Assembly (NCBI RefSeq): GCF_020886315.1
Contig: NZ_AP025226.1
Coordinates: 2,754,001 to 2,818,000 of the forward strand
Source: Saccharolobus caldissimus
GTDB lineage: Archaea > Thermoproteota > Thermoprotei_A > Sulfolobales > Sulfolobaceae
Direction: 5' to 3'
Length of the DNA stretch: 64,000 bases
Under the pieces are notes generated by a model. It was not told the origin of the DNA. It did not search any database and was given only the letters and a program-made list of their open reading frames with translations. Made by a program: the position numbers and the translations under genes. How positions within the stretch are numbered: the stretch's first letter is position 1; every line of letters starts with the position of its first letter. Below, one piece after another: positions 7,219-16,274 of this stretch.

Positions 7219-7586
7219 GGTGTTTTAAAGGGGACAAACCATCCATTACCGTAACTTTGACAAATGTTATGGGTGAAAGTATAGAACTAACCCTCAGAGT
7301 AGACACGGGTTTCGACGGAAGTGTATTACTCGATAAGGAGATGTATAGGAAGTTCATAGTGGGCGAGTTACCAGAATCTATGTGGAGGAGATTTAAGACT
7401 TTAAATGGCTATTTAGTAATGAGGACTGCCAAGGCTGTTCTGATGATCGAGGACAAACAGTTAGAAACTTTGGTCTTAACGCCTAATGACTTTGAAGGGA
7501 AAAATTTGATAGGGTTAGAGGTACTTAAGGAATTAGCAATTATGTTCAAGGAAGGGAAGGCAACGTGCATAATGAAAGCTGAATAA
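7191..7586 (+). CDS. Retropepsin-like (clan AA) aspartic protease
   Basis: 131 residues. The active-site motif DTG is at 38-40 (LRVDTGFDGSVLL) and the second hydrophobic-glycine motif at 105-112 (NLIGLEVL). One DTG per chain means the enzyme would work as a homodimer, as retropepsins do. There is no signal peptide, so it should be cytoplasmic. It starts inside the RHH gene. An antitoxin-like DNA-binding protein paired with a small protease suggests a regulated proteolysis module, but the substrate is unknown. An alternative is a non-proteolytic sugar- or protein-binding role. Confidence 0.7.
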   Translation: MVERKYVPVRCFKGDKPSITVTLTNVMGESIELTLRVDTGFDGSVLLDKEMYRKFIVGELPESMWRRFKTLNGYLVMRTAKAVLMIEDKQLETLVLTPNDFEGKNLIGLEVLKELAIMFKEGKATCIMKAE

Positions 7587-7798
7587 AATTCCCTTCATTT
7601 ACTGCCTTCATAAATGTTAGTGCTTTCTGCTAAGAGAACAGCAGTCCCTTCTCTTTCCTTTTCATATTACTTACCCTCTTCTTTGTCCACTATGAGTACA
7701 TCCTTAAGAGTACGAAGAGTACTGTTTGAAGTATAAACTGGTAAAATGAAAATTGATTTACACATTCCTTTAATGGCCTCTGTGAGTAGTTTATACAT

Positions 7799-8116
7799 AT
7801 GAGAATAGAAGATAGGGATGAAAAGGGAGAAGGATATTTGGTAATTAAGAGTAAGGAAGATTTGGAGGAGTTCTGGAAACTTGTTATGAAGAAAGTTGAG
7901 GAAAAGGTTAAGGCTCGTAAACTTTCGCGGGAAAGTAGAGCTATCTATTGAAGATAACAAAATTGTTATAACGCTTGTTAAAAAGAAGGAAAACTGTGAA
8001 GGGATTTTTAGACTGAATTGGGTTCGAAAGATGTAGACAAAATTTTAAAAGAGGCCTTAGAGGAGATGAGTAAGAAGCGGTTAAAAGATTTTTTGACGTG
8101 TTCGTTCATCATCTAA
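7799..8116 (+). pseudogene. Broken AbrB-type antitoxin gene
   Basis: From ATG 7799 the frame reads MRIEDRDEKGEGYLVIKSK and stops early; the next frame continues with RGKVELSIEDNKIVITLVKK and a third with KDVDKILKEALEEMSKKRL before TAA at 8114. These pieces are the middle and C-terminal parts of a VapB antitoxin spread over three frames, with an unrelated stretch of 25 codons near the start. No PIN gene follows. It is a dead vapB. Confidence 0.55.
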
Positions 8117-8242
8117 ACAGCACACCCTAATTTCGTAGATAGAGCTACCTACCCTTTTCGTCAACCTTTACTAAGTACTTCATGTGTACCACTAGATTTC
8201 CACATAATAAAATAAAAGTTTTATTTAAGGCGGGCAGTTAAG

Positions 8243-8294
8243 TGTTTACTTGTGGCGTAACTTACTTCTTTAATTACTTCTAATTCCGCCACGG
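8243..8294 (+). repeat. Dispersed repeat shared with 23707
   Basis: TGGCGTAACTTACTT then TAATTACTTCTAATTCCG also occurs at 23707-23757. Read on the minus strand both copies start like coding sequence with ELEVIK, so they may be fragments of one gene. Nothing else is seen in 8117-8345 apart from this repeat. Confidence 0.4.
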
Positions 8295-8345
8295 GTACTC
8301 CTATATTTGCACTTATTATTAACTAATAACTTCATATTAATAGGC

Positions 8346-10073
8346 ATGAAACCTGTTGGTTTTATCTCCAATCAAATAACTTCAGCTTTAGTAGATGGTT
8401 CATCTATAATATGGTTTCCAGTACCTAAATTTGATTCAAGCTCTGTGTTTACTAAGTTACTTGATGAAAATGGTGGGGAGTTTTCTATTTTTCCGCAAAA
8501 GGGAAAATTGTTAGGTATTAGCCAAGAATATGTATATCCTTTAGTTTTAAGAACAGTAATAATCACGGAAAACGGTAAGATAACTATAGATGATCTAATA
8601 CCCTTAGGGGAAACTGTGATAATAAGGAAAATTGAAGCTGAAGTTCCATTTAGTGTAGTCTTTAAACCTATGTTTAACTACGCTCTTTATAGGCCAGTGG
8701 TAGAAGAAAACAGATTCTTAAATCCTAAGGGTAGGGATTGCATAGCATTCATTTATGACTATAATGGTTCGGTTAAAAGGGTAAATCAATATACGTGGGA
8801 GTTCAGCCAGGGTCACGGATATTTAGCTGCAAATTACTCTTCAGATAAGAGGCATGGTGCGGTTAGTGAAAGGGGAAAAATTCTAGAATTAGATTATAAA
8901 AGATCGTTTGAAAATACGATAAAGTATTGGAAAAGCTTAGATATAAAGGATGTTAAAATGTTTAATGATTTATATAGAACTTCTATATTTACGCTTTTGG
9001 GTTCCATTTATTCTCCTTCTGGAGGTGTAATAGCAGCTCCTACAACGTCACTTCCTGAAGTAGAGGGAGGTAAAAGGAATTGGGATTACAGATTCGTTTG
9101 GATTAGAGATTCCTCAATAATAGCTGAAGCTTTATTAGAAGCGGGGTATATTGTTGAAGCAAGAAGGATTATAAATTTCCTATTATCATTAATAAATTTC
9201 TCTTCAAAGCCATTTTACTATCCGCTATATACAGTTGAGGGAACTATTCCTCCACCTGAACGAGAGATAAAATGGTTATCTGGTTATAAAAATTCTAAAC
9301 CGGTTAGAATAGGCAACGGAGCATCTACGCAGATTCAATTGGATATTGAAGGATTCTTTTTATCAGCAGTTTATAAGTATATAGAAATTACAAATGATTT
9401 AGTATTTCTAAGGGATATCTTCAATAAAATAAAATATATAGCAGACTGGATATCTAAGAACTGGATATTAAAGGACTCTGGAATATGGGAAGATAGAGGA
9501 GAACCTAAACATTATACACACTCTAAAATTATGATGTGGATCGCATTGGATAAAGCTGGGAAATTATCAAAATTATTAGGAAATAATGACGAATGGGAAG
9601 AAAGTAAGAACAGGTTAAGGGAATGGATCTATGCTAACTGTATTAAAAACGGATATTTCACTAGATATGCGGGCTCAGAAGATGTAGACTCAGCACTTCT
9701 CTCAGCTCCGATTTATGGATTTATTAAAGCTGATGATGAAATATTCTTAAATACACTTAATAAAATAGAAGAGGACTTATTAACTGATGTATTCGTTAAA
9801 AGATATAGAACTGATTTTATGGGTGAGGCTAAACATCCATTTCTGCTTACTTCTGTTTGGTTAGCTAGGGTTTATATAATGTTAGATAAAATAGATAAGG
9901 CAGAGGAAATACTTAACAAAATTAACGAACTATCTGGTAATTTACACTTAGTTGGAGAGCATGTTGACGTAGAAAAGGGAGAATTTACAGGAAATTTTCC
10001 TCAAAATTTCGTTCACGCACAATTAATTATGGCAATTCACGATCTTTTAAGGAAGAAGTTTAACAGTTTATGA
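8346..10073 (+). CDS. Glycoside hydrolase family 15 (glucoamylase or trehalase)
   Basis: 575 residues from ATG 8346; an upstream ATG at 8307 would add 13 hydrophobic residues, but MKPVGFISNQITSALVDGS is the family's standard N-terminus. The fold is an N-terminal beta-sandwich followed by an (alpha/alpha)6 barrel. The barrel motifs are clear: NWDYRFVWIRDSS, the catalytic acid in GIWEDRGEPKHYTHSK and the catalytic base in LVGEHVDVEKGEFTGNFPQ. GH15 enzymes release beta-glucose from starch-like glucans or split trehalose; Sulfolobus has both kinds and the sequence does not decide. No signal peptide, so it is intracellular and probably serves glycogen or trehalose turnover. Confidence 0.88.
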   Translation: MKPVGFISNQITSALVDGSSIIWFPVPKFDSSSVFTKLLDENGGEFSIFPQKGKLLGISQEYVYPLVLRTVIITENGKITIDDLIPLGETVIIRKIEAEVPFSVVFKPMFNYALYRPVVEENRFLNPKGRDCIAFIYDYNGSVKRVNQYTWEFSQGHGYLAANYSSDKRHGAVSERGKILELDYKRSFENTIKYWKSLDIKDVKMFNDLYRTSIFTLLGSIYSPSGGVIAAPTTSLPEVEGGKRNWDYRFVWIRDSSIIAEALLEAGYIVEARRIINFLLSLINFSSKPFYYPLYTVEGTIPPPEREIKWLSGYKNSKPVRIGNGASTQIQLDIEGFFLSAVYKYIEITNDLVFLRDIFNKIKYIADWISKNWILKDSGIWEDRGEPKHYTHSKIMMWIALDKAGKLSKLLGNNDEWEESKNRLREWIYANCIKNGYFTRYAGSEDVDSALLSAPIYGFIKADDEIFLNTLNKIEEDLLTDVFVKRYRTDFMGEAKHPFLLTSVWLARVYIMLDKIDKAEEILNKINELSGNLHLVGEHVDVEKGEFTGNFPQNFVHAQLIMAIHDLLRKKFNSL

Positions 10074-10147
10074 ATTGCTTTTTATGAGAATTTCTTAATC
10101 TGCTAGTTTGAGGAATATTTAATAATCAAGATGATAATTTATAAGTA

Positions 10148-11341
10148 GTGATTAAGCCAGAACTATGTATAAGATGTAGAGGAGCTAAGTATTTATGTGG
10201 ACTCTCTTATTGTCCTATCTTAGTTAAATCTAAGGTGGTTAGAGTTCACAATAAAGAAATTTATGGTTCCTCACCTCCTACGATATTCGTTGGTAGGTCA
10301 AATTATCCTAAAATCACGGTATATCCTTCAGCTCCTCCAATAGTCGGTGATACTGGTAAATTCGAGGATCCTAAATATTGGCTAATTTCAGACTTAAATG
10401 AATTCCTAACTATGAGACTTTCTTTAATAAGGGGAGGTGTTAGATATGATATAAATTCTGCTAAAAATCCTGACAAGGTGCTTTTAGATATCCAGCTCAT
10501 GAGCCTATCAGCTAGACCCGTAGATGTAGAACTTAAATTAGTAAAACCCCCCTCTGGTGGGATTTTAGATGATAATACCCCACCCTTAGGTCCTTCAGCT
10601 CCGTTAGAGAAACTAAACGTTACTACCTCACCTTCACCCTTAAGAGTTACTGAAAAGGTTTACAGCGATACCGATATGAAAGCCGTAGAAGGTATATTAA
10701 GGCTATATAAAGCTGGATTAGATGTGGAAAAAATATCGAGAATACTAAGTGTTGGTGCTTTAGGTCATTTTAGAAAATTAGTACCCACTAGGTGGAGTAT
10801 TACAGCTGTGGATAAAAGTATTTCAGATTTCCTAATAGAGAAAATAAAAACTTATGACACTATAGATAAGGTAGAAATTTATTTTAGAAAATTTCAAAGA
10901 AATTTATTTGTAGCAATACTAATACCTAAGGAATGGAGTTTTGAATGGGGTGAGGCATGGTTTCCTGGAAGTACCTGGAATAAATGGGGAAATTACGTTG
11001 ACGTAGAAGTCGATAATGAGGGATATTTTGGAAGAACTGACTACCCAGAAATAGGAGGTTGTTATTATGCATCAAGACTAGGCGTAACAGAGTTCTTAGA
11101 ATCCAGAAGAAAACAGGCTACAGCAATATTATGGAGGGAAATATATGAAGGATTTAATTTACCAATAGGGGTCTGGTTTGTAAGGGAGAACATTAGACAA
11201 TTATTCAAAGAAAAACCCATAATATTCGAAGATTTAAGCTCTGCATTAAATTTCGTTAAAAAATTACTGAGAATAGACTTAAAATTATGGTTAAGAAAAT
11301 CTATACTCTCTTATAATACTATTGATAAGTGGTTAAAGTGA
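10148..11341 (+). CDS. nreA: Archaeal Nre family DNA-repair protein
   Basis: 397 residues from a GTG. The N-terminus has the Nre zinc-binding pattern CIRCRGAKYLCGLSYCP, followed by long conserved segments (PPTIFVGR near residue 46, SARPVDVEL near 118, WFPGSTWNKWG near 275). Nre proteins of archaea take part in repair of DNA cross-link damage and bind PCNA through a C-terminal PIP-like peptide; here the tail ends LSYNTIDKWLK, a possible weak version. The stop overlaps the start of the radical SAM gene by 13 bp, so both are made together. Confidence 0.8.
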   Translation: MIKPELCIRCRGAKYLCGLSYCPILVKSKVVRVHNKEIYGSSPPTIFVGRSNYPKITVYPSAPPIVGDTGKFEDPKYWLISDLNEFLTMRLSLIRGGVRYDINSAKNPDKVLLDIQLMSLSARPVDVELKLVKPPSGGILDDNTPPLGPSAPLEKLNVTTSPSPLRVTEKVYSDTDMKAVEGILRLYKAGLDVEKISRILSVGALGHFRKLVPTRWSITAVDKSISDFLIEKIKTYDTIDKVEIYFRKFQRNLFVAILIPKEWSFEWGEAWFPGSTWNKWGNYVDVEVDNEGYFGRTDYPEIGGCYYASRLGVTEFLESRRKQATAILWREIYEGFNLPIGVWFVRENIRQLFKEKPIIFEDLSSALNFVKKLLRIDLKLWLRKSILSYNTIDKWLK

Positions 11342-12120
11342 TAATAAGATATATAAAGGTGAAGAGCGCATTAAGTAAATCTAACTTAAAAGAACTAGAT
11401 TATAGTTTAAATCCTTATTTAGGTTGTACGTATGCGTGCACCTATTGTTATGCTCCTAATTTCACCCCCAATAAGGAAGCTTCAGAAAATTGGGGAAAGG
11501 TTATAGTAGTTAAGGAAAACATATTGGAAATTCTAAGAAGGGAAGTTAAAGTGGTTAAGAAAGGAGTTGTAGGAGTATCCACAATCACAGACCCCTATCA
11601 GCCTATTGAGGCAATTAAGAAATTAACTAAGGAGAGTCTAAGAGTACTTCTGGAAAGTAGCTTTAGAGTGTCGATCCAAACAAAATCTCCCCTAATATTA
11701 AGGGATTTAGATCTACTGGAAAAGTATAAGAGTAAGGTAGATGTAGGATTTACTATCACAAGTTTAGATAATTACTCTGAGTTAGAACCCTATGCACCAC
11801 CACCTAAAGCGAGAATAAAAGCTATAAGGAAAATAAGTGAGAGGGGTATTGAGAGTTGGATATTTATAGGTCCTATAATTCGAGGATATAATGACTACGA
11901 AATAGAGAAAATAATTGAGGAGATTTCAGATATAAAGGTAAGAGTAATATACGATAGTTTTCATTATTATAAGGGTCTTAAATATAAGGAAGGTACAAGT
12001 GACTGGTGGATAAAAATTAAAGAAAAGATAACGAATTTATGTAAAAAATATAACCTAGAATGCCATGAGGAAAGAGAAGATTGGGTTTATGAGAAGAAAA
12101 AGCTTTTTAAAACATTTTAA
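11329..12120 (+). CDS. Radical SAM protein (SplB/COG1533-like)
   Basis: 263 residues. The 4Fe-4S cluster motif is C33-x3-C37-x2-C40 in LGCTYACTYCYAP. SAM-binding strand features follow (VVGVSTITDPYQPIE, VSIQTKSPLILRDLDLL, VDVGFTITSLD). COG1533 proteins include spore photoproduct lyase relatives, but the archaeal branch has no settled substrate. Overlap with the Nre gene suggests a linked role in nucleic-acid repair or modification. The last 20 residues are lysine-rich. Confidence 0.8.
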   Translation: MVKVIIRYIKVKSALSKSNLKELDYSLNPYLGCTYACTYCYAPNFTPNKEASENWGKVIVVKENILEILRREVKVVKKGVVGVSTITDPYQPIEAIKKLTKESLRVLLESSFRVSIQTKSPLILRDLDLLEKYKSKVDVGFTITSLDNYSELEPYAPPPKARIKAIRKISERGIESWIFIGPIIRGYNDYEIEKIIEEISDIKVRVIYDSFHYYKGLKYKEGTSDWWIKIKEKITNLCKKYNLECHEEREDWVYEKKKLFKTF

Positions 12121-12353
12121 TGAAAAATTTTAAAACATTTTATATGAAAATTATTAAAGTAAAAAACATAAAATGAGTTAAGAGGGCTATTCATCCCCAT
12201 CTCACGGAGGCAAGACTTTCCACCCCTTAACTTGTTTTGTAAATTCATCAAACGCGTCCTTATATCCATCAATCATTTTGTTAAAACACTTTTCTAATCT
12301 AAGATTAGGGGGTGTTCTCAAACAGTCATCTTATTCGATATCTTATTGTAAAA

Positions 12354-13304
12354 TTATATCAGATTCTCTCTAATATTCTGTACTCCCTTCCAGTAAGCCT
12401 CGTTCAAGGGAGTCTTCTCCCTTGAAAACACATGGGGATACATGACATTAAGTAAGGCAAGACTATAATCAACCATTCTCTCACTCCTATTAACAGCCCT
12501 AGTGTCCCTAGCTAACCTAGCTAAATGAGCCCTACAGTAAGAGTTATAACTCTCTACGGTATAAGTGTATTTCTTACTCGCAATATGATTGTCAAGAACT
12601 TGATAAACGGAGTAATCATCAGTATAATTAACCTCACTCTTGGGCAGTGAATTCAAGAGAAAGCTGAAAGTCTTATAATCCCTATCACCCGTAGTAAAGA
12701 AGGGTAAACCATCAGCTAAAGCATTCCAAATCCACAAGTTCTCCCTCTTGGGACCATGCCTAACCCTAAGATAAGTCCAACTCTCGTCAATTACCGTGAC
12801 TTTTGCGGTAAAGCTCTTTAATTGCTCTTGTAGGACTAATAGATTAACATATGCCTCTATTCCCTTTCTCTTTATCAGACTGTAAACTGTGGTTAACGGC
12901 TTTCCTTCAACCCTTGCTATTCCCCTTATGCTCGCCCTATTCAAGTACTCATTCAAGATCCTCTCCTTTTGTTCTCTACTCATCTTGTGATTAGATGTTT
13001 GGTAGAATGTTCTTCCACACGTTTTGCACTTGTATTTTGCTTTTCCCCTTGATGATCCGTTCTTTATTACTTTGTTTGAGTTACATGATGGGCATGGTGG
13101 TTTTTCTTCTCTTCTCCTCTTTATCCCCAATTTTTTCGTGTAGTAGTATAGTGTTGATGGTGGTATTCCAAGTTTTGTAACTTGTACTCCTAGAAGGTAT
13201 GCTGCTATAGCATAAGCAATGTCTTCTAGTTTGTGCTTTCTAGGCTTAAAATTTAAATTTCTTAGAATCAGAAGTATTAATTGTGCGAGGGTTGTGAGGT
13301 CCAT
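12354..13304 (-). CDS. IS1-family transposase (ISC1173-like)
   Basis: 316 residues from ATG 13304. N-terminal helical region, then a zinc ribbon (CPSCNSNKVIKNG, KYKCKTCGRTF, residues 70-100), a helix-turn-helix (ASIRGIARVEGKPLTTVYSL) and a DDE domain: D in TVIDESWTYLR, D in NYTDDYSVYQ and E in YTVESYNSYCRAHLARLARD. The zinc ribbon and helix-turn-helix correspond to InsA of bacterial IS1, here in one frame with the catalytic part instead of being joined by frameshifting. The ribosome site GGAGGTC (13311-13317, minus strand) is 6 nt before the start. The last codons are inside the right inverted repeat. Confidence 0.9.
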   Translation of the reverse strand: MDLTTLAQLILLILRNLNFKPRKHKLEDIAYAIAAYLLGVQVTKLGIPPSTLYYYTKKLGIKRRREEKPPCPSCNSNKVIKNGSSRGKAKYKCKTCGRTFYQTSNHKMSREQKERILNEYLNRASIRGIARVEGKPLTTVYSLIKRKGIEAYVNLLVLQEQLKSFTAKVTVIDESWTYLRVRHGPKRENLWIWNALADGLPFFTTGDRDYKTFSFLLNSLPKSEVNYTDDYSVYQVLDNHIASKKYTYTVESYNSYCRAHLARLARDTRAVNRSERMVDYSLALLNVMYPHVFSREKTPLNEAYWKGVQNIRENLI

Positions 13305-13342
13305 CTAGATGACCTCCACGAAAATCTCACAACCCTCGCACA
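13282..13342 (-). promoter_or_regulatory. Hairpin enclosing the IS1 transposase start
   Basis: 13282-13298 and 13326-13342 are perfect 17-bp complements. In the mRNA the ribosome site and ATG 13304 lie in the loop, and the 3' arm is codons 3 to 8 of the transposase. A transcript entering from outside would fold this hairpin and hide the start, limiting transposase made by read-through. Confidence 0.5.
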
Positions 13343-13670
13343 TAAATTTTCTCAAAGGTGTTATATGCTCTAACTCCACGGCTACTCCTAGATCGGAATG
13401 GCTATTTGAAAAATATATAATTTTGATATAATTTTACAATAAGATATCGAATAAGATGACTGTTTGAGAACACCCCCTAAGATTATTACGGCGTAAAGTA
13501 CTTTTGAAAATGTAATACATGCTAATCACGTCGAATCATCACTACCAGATTTGTATATACTAAGAACATTATTAGTATTTTTTACAACGTGAAGATTGAC
13601 TAATATTTTTAAGTTTTTGTAGAATCAGAGTAAACAGGATTTTTAAATCTCTGTGGAGTATGAATATACA

Positions 13671-15002
13671 ATGATAGAAGAATACAACCCTTGGTGGATC
13701 TCGAAGGATAGGATAAAAGAACTTGAAGTATATAGGAAATATGAAGAGTCCGAAGTTAAGTGGTTTCCAGACGTGATTGAAAAGGTAAGCTTATCTCCGT
13801 ATTCCCTCAACTTCATCTTTGGCCCTAGACAAGTAGGTAAATCTACTGCACTAATTCTCCTTATTAAGAAGCTTTTAGACGAAAGAAGAGTAGATCCTAA
13901 ATCCATTTTCTATTTCTCTTGTGATAAATTAGCAGATTATAAGGAATTAGATGAAATTCTTGGAGAGTATATAAAGTTTAGAAAAGCCAATAATATTGCT
14001 TCATCATTTATTTTTCTTGATGAGATAACTTATCCGAGAGAGTGGTATAGAGCTTTAAAGGGTAGGATAGATAAAGGGGATTTTAAGAATGATGTCTTGG
14101 TAGTTACGGGTTCATTATCCATGTCTGCAAAGAGGGAAATTGAGACTTTCCCGGGAAGAAGGGGTAAAGGTAAGAATTTACTAATGCTACCTTTACCTTT
14201 CTCCAAATATGTGGAATTATTTAACGTTAAGATTCAAAAAGGAGATTTGGACTTCGTACTTTCAAACTATATGCGAAACGTTCAATTCTTGAGTGAGCTT
14301 AACGAACTTCTTGAAAAGTATTTAATTACCGGAGGCTTTCCTAATGCAATAAGGGACTTCGTAAAATACGGAAAAGTAGGTGAGAATACAATAAGTGATT
14401 TCATTTCCAGTATAATTAGTGATGTAAATAAGTTAAGGAGGAGCGAGACTTTCTTTAAGCTCGCAATAAAAGGTATAATAGAAAGGACTGCAAGTGATTT
14501 CAGTTACCATACTTTATCTAGGTCGTTCGGAGTAGGTACGGTAAAGACTACGATAAGTTATGTAGAACTTCTACAGAGGCTATACTTACTTAAGGTTCTA
14601 GATCAGATAGATCTAGAAGGTAATGTGTTAACTAGGAAAGAAAAGAAATTTTACTTTATAGATCCGTTCATATATAAGGCATTTTCTTTCTGGACTTTAA
14701 CTAACTTGCCAGATGAGACTAAGTTAATTGAAAGCGTAGTAATTTCTCATTTATCCAGAATTTATGATACCTTTTATATCAAGGCAAAAGGAGAAATAGA
14801 TGCCGTAATAAAGAGTAAGGAAGAGATTATAGGTTTTGAAGTGAAATTCGGTAATGTTAAAGCTGAGAAGAAAATCTTAGGGAGAATGAAAAGGGTTTAC
14901 ATTCTTAGCAAAGATAAAGTTGATTATAATGTAATACCGGTTTCAATATTTTTAGCAATGATTGATATTCCTCAATCTATTGAATTAAAAGTGTTAATTT
15001 AA
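13671..15002 (+). CDS. AAA-fold ATPase with DUF4143-type C-terminus
   Basis: 443 residues from ATG 13671; a TATA-like TTTTTAAAT at 13639-13647 fits a leaderless start there, although GTG 13653 is also in frame. Walker A is FGPRQVGKST near residue 53 and Walker B is FIFLDEITYPREW near 112, followed by a sensor segment VLVVTGSLSMS. The C-terminal part (GEIDAVIKSKEEIIGFEVKF) is a PD-(D/E)XK-like nuclease fold as in DUF4143 ATPases. These proteins are frequent beside mobile DNA in archaea and their role is not known. It stands alone, with its own promoter. Confidence 0.8.
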   Translation: MIEEYNPWWISKDRIKELEVYRKYEESEVKWFPDVIEKVSLSPYSLNFIFGPRQVGKSTALILLIKKLLDERRVDPKSIFYFSCDKLADYKELDEILGEYIKFRKANNIASSFIFLDEITYPREWYRALKGRIDKGDFKNDVLVVTGSLSMSAKREIETFPGRRGKGKNLLMLPLPFSKYVELFNVKIQKGDLDFVLSNYMRNVQFLSELNELLEKYLITGGFPNAIRDFVKYGKVGENTISDFISSIISDVNKLRRSETFFKLAIKGIIERTASDFSYHTLSRSFGVGTVKTTISYVELLQRLYLLKVLDQIDLEGNVLTRKEKKFYFIDPFIYKAFSFWTLTNLPDETKLIESVVISHLSRIYDTFYIKAKGEIDAVIKSKEEIIGFEVKFGNVKAEKKILGRMKRVYILSKDKVDYNVIPVSIFLAMIDIPQSIELKVLI

Positions 15003-15184
15003 TTTACAACAATGTGGAGAGCATTTATTGCTTTAACTTTGTCAATTTTTACTTCTCAGAAATAATTGTATAAAATGTAAATTTTTATGATAAAGTATTT
15101 AAAACTCAGAGTTTTAATGATATCTCTCAAATTAACGGGAAATTTTAAATATTATCAATATAATATTATAGTAGTAATATAACT

Positions 15185-15339
15185 ATGGAAATATTACGAA
15201 GAGAATGCAAAGACCTAAAAACCTTGAGGGCTGGACATTAATTTACGGTAGGAGGAAAGTAGGTAAATCTTTTCTAGTAAGGAAATACATAAACTACGAT
15301 CTGTATTACTATTTAACGCTTCACCCATATCTGAATTAA
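15185..15339 (+). pseudogene. N-terminal fragment of an archaeal ATPase
   Basis: The frame from ATG 15205 reads MQRPKNLEGWTLIYGRRKVG then KSFLVRKYINYDLYYYL and stops after 45 codons. The Walker A loop GRRKVGKS is clear, as in the archaeal ATPases of the DUF234 group. The rest of the gene is missing: the following bases lead straight into the PaREP1-like gene. 15003-15180 shows only AT-rich sequence. Confidence 0.6.
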
Positions 15340-15379
15340 CGAAATTAATAAATAATACCGAAAATAAAAATATATATGA

Positions 15380-15898
15380 ATGGAGAAGGATCTTTATAAA
15401 GTTAATAAGGAATACGTTGAGGCTAGGGTAATTGAAAGTTTATCAGATTTGCTTATTTCTCTCAATTTATGGAAGGAAGGTTATACTAGGAACTCTGCGG
15501 GTAAAGCTTTTAGTGCGGTAAAAGCGTTATTAAGTGCATTAATAGTCGCTAATCACGTCAAGCTGTTAGAAATTGCCAAAGACGTCAAAGAGAGAGAGTG
15601 GCTTAAGAAAAAAGCTCACGTTGTCCCTACTCATAGTATGTACGCTTTAGCACAGATGCTGAAAGATGTAGGAATTGATATTACAAATCTTGTTAACTAT
15701 GCCTTAGATCTTCATGATTACCAATATAATGGGTTTGAGCCGGGGTTTAGTAAATACAGTAGGAAGGAGGACGTTTTTAGAGATTTAGTAACGGTAGTTA
15801 AGGAGACTAAGAGATTGATTAGCACATATTTTCCGAATCTTGAATTGAAGGAAATATCAGAAAAAATTGATGAGATATTTAAGGAATTAATAAAATAA
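15380..15898 (+). CDS. PaREP1-family helical protein
   Basis: 172 residues, mostly alpha-helical. The N-terminal half (YVEARVIESLSDLLISLNLW then GKAFSAVKALLSALI) is like the PaREP1/PaREP8 family of archaeal proteins, which share a HEPN-like four-helix layout and occur in many copies per genome. No RX4-6H ribonuclease motif is obvious. The function of the family is unknown. It follows a broken ATPase fragment and is followed by a MITE-like repeat immediately after the stop. Confidence 0.65.
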   Translation: MEKDLYKVNKEYVEARVIESLSDLLISLNLWKEGYTRNSAGKAFSAVKALLSALIVANHVKLLEIAKDVKEREWLKKKAHVVPTHSMYALAQMLKDVGIDITNLVNYALDLHDYQYNGFEPGFSKYSRKEDVFRDLVTVVKETKRLISTYFPNLELKEISEKIDEIFKELIK

Positions 15899-15900
15899 TA

Positions 15901-16008
15901 GATAGTGTAGTTACTAAGCTATAAATTTTATATTCAATATACTAATCATTGCACTTAGTGCCGAAAGTATTATAATAATAATTTTTGTAACTTAATGCGA
16001 GCGTGATA
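15901..16008 (-). repeat. MITE-like repeat, copy A
   Basis: About 108 bp matching 38807-38916 in opposite orientation at roughly 75 percent. GATAGTGT at the left end matches the terminal bases of the IS1-like element at 21795; the right end is decayed. It begins two bases after the PaREP1 stop codon. Confidence 0.55.
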
Positions 16009-16039
16009 AAAGTGTCAGCATATAGGTTGGGGTTACCGT

Positions 16040-16240
16040 TTGTCCCTACACTTTCATTTCAATCATTTTATCTTCATTCATGATCGAGTGTAGGGACTTA
16101 GCCCTCAACCACTTACCAGGCTTAACGGTAGGTGGGTCATGGGACTCCTTAGAGCCCAACGGCACGGGGCTCACATCACCGCACTTCTCACCCTCATCCT
16201 TTTGGGCATAGCCCACATCGGCATGAGGGATCATCTTTAT
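16040..16240 (-). pseudogene. Relic of a tnpB 3' end (IS605-like)
   Basis: A 62-codon frame with TnpB-tail composition (VSPVPLGSKESHDPPTVKPG then KWLRAKSLHSIMNEDKMIEM). No RuvC or zinc-ribbon part remains. I read it as the last part of an orfB with loss of everything upstream. It differs from the relic on the other strand just downstream, so two elements met here. Confidence 0.4.
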
Positions 16241-16274
16241 CGCAAAATTTTAACATTATCAAATATAAAAAGGT

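Larger units (their letters stand above)
12308..13477 (-). mobile_element. IS1-family element, 1170 bp, 54-bp perfect inverted repeats
   Basis: Ends begin GGGGGTGTTCTCAAACAGTC and the two inverted repeats (12308-12361 and 13424-13477) are identical over 54 bp. TAAGATTA flanks both sides (12300-12307 and 13478-13485), an 8-bp target duplication. The size fits ISC1173 of Sulfolobus. Perfect ends, perfect duplication and an intact transposase point to a recent insertion. Confidence 0.92.
12202..13520 (-). pseudogene. Small gene split by an IS1-like element
   Basis: When the element (12308-13477) and one target duplication are removed, a frame runs from ATG at 13520 to TGA at 12202. It reads MYYIFKSTLRRNNLRLEKCF, then NKMIDGYKDAFDEFTKQVKG and ends WKVLPP, 46 residues in all. 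The frame closes exactly over the duplication, which shows the gene was intact before insertion. The family is not recognised. Bases 12121-12200 hold an AT-rich tail of the radical SAM gene and nothing else. Confidence 0.5.

Noticed and set aside
7667-7960. 97-codon minus-strand frame
   Set aside because: Antisense to the recognisable antitoxin relic at 7799; no promoter and no family resemblance.
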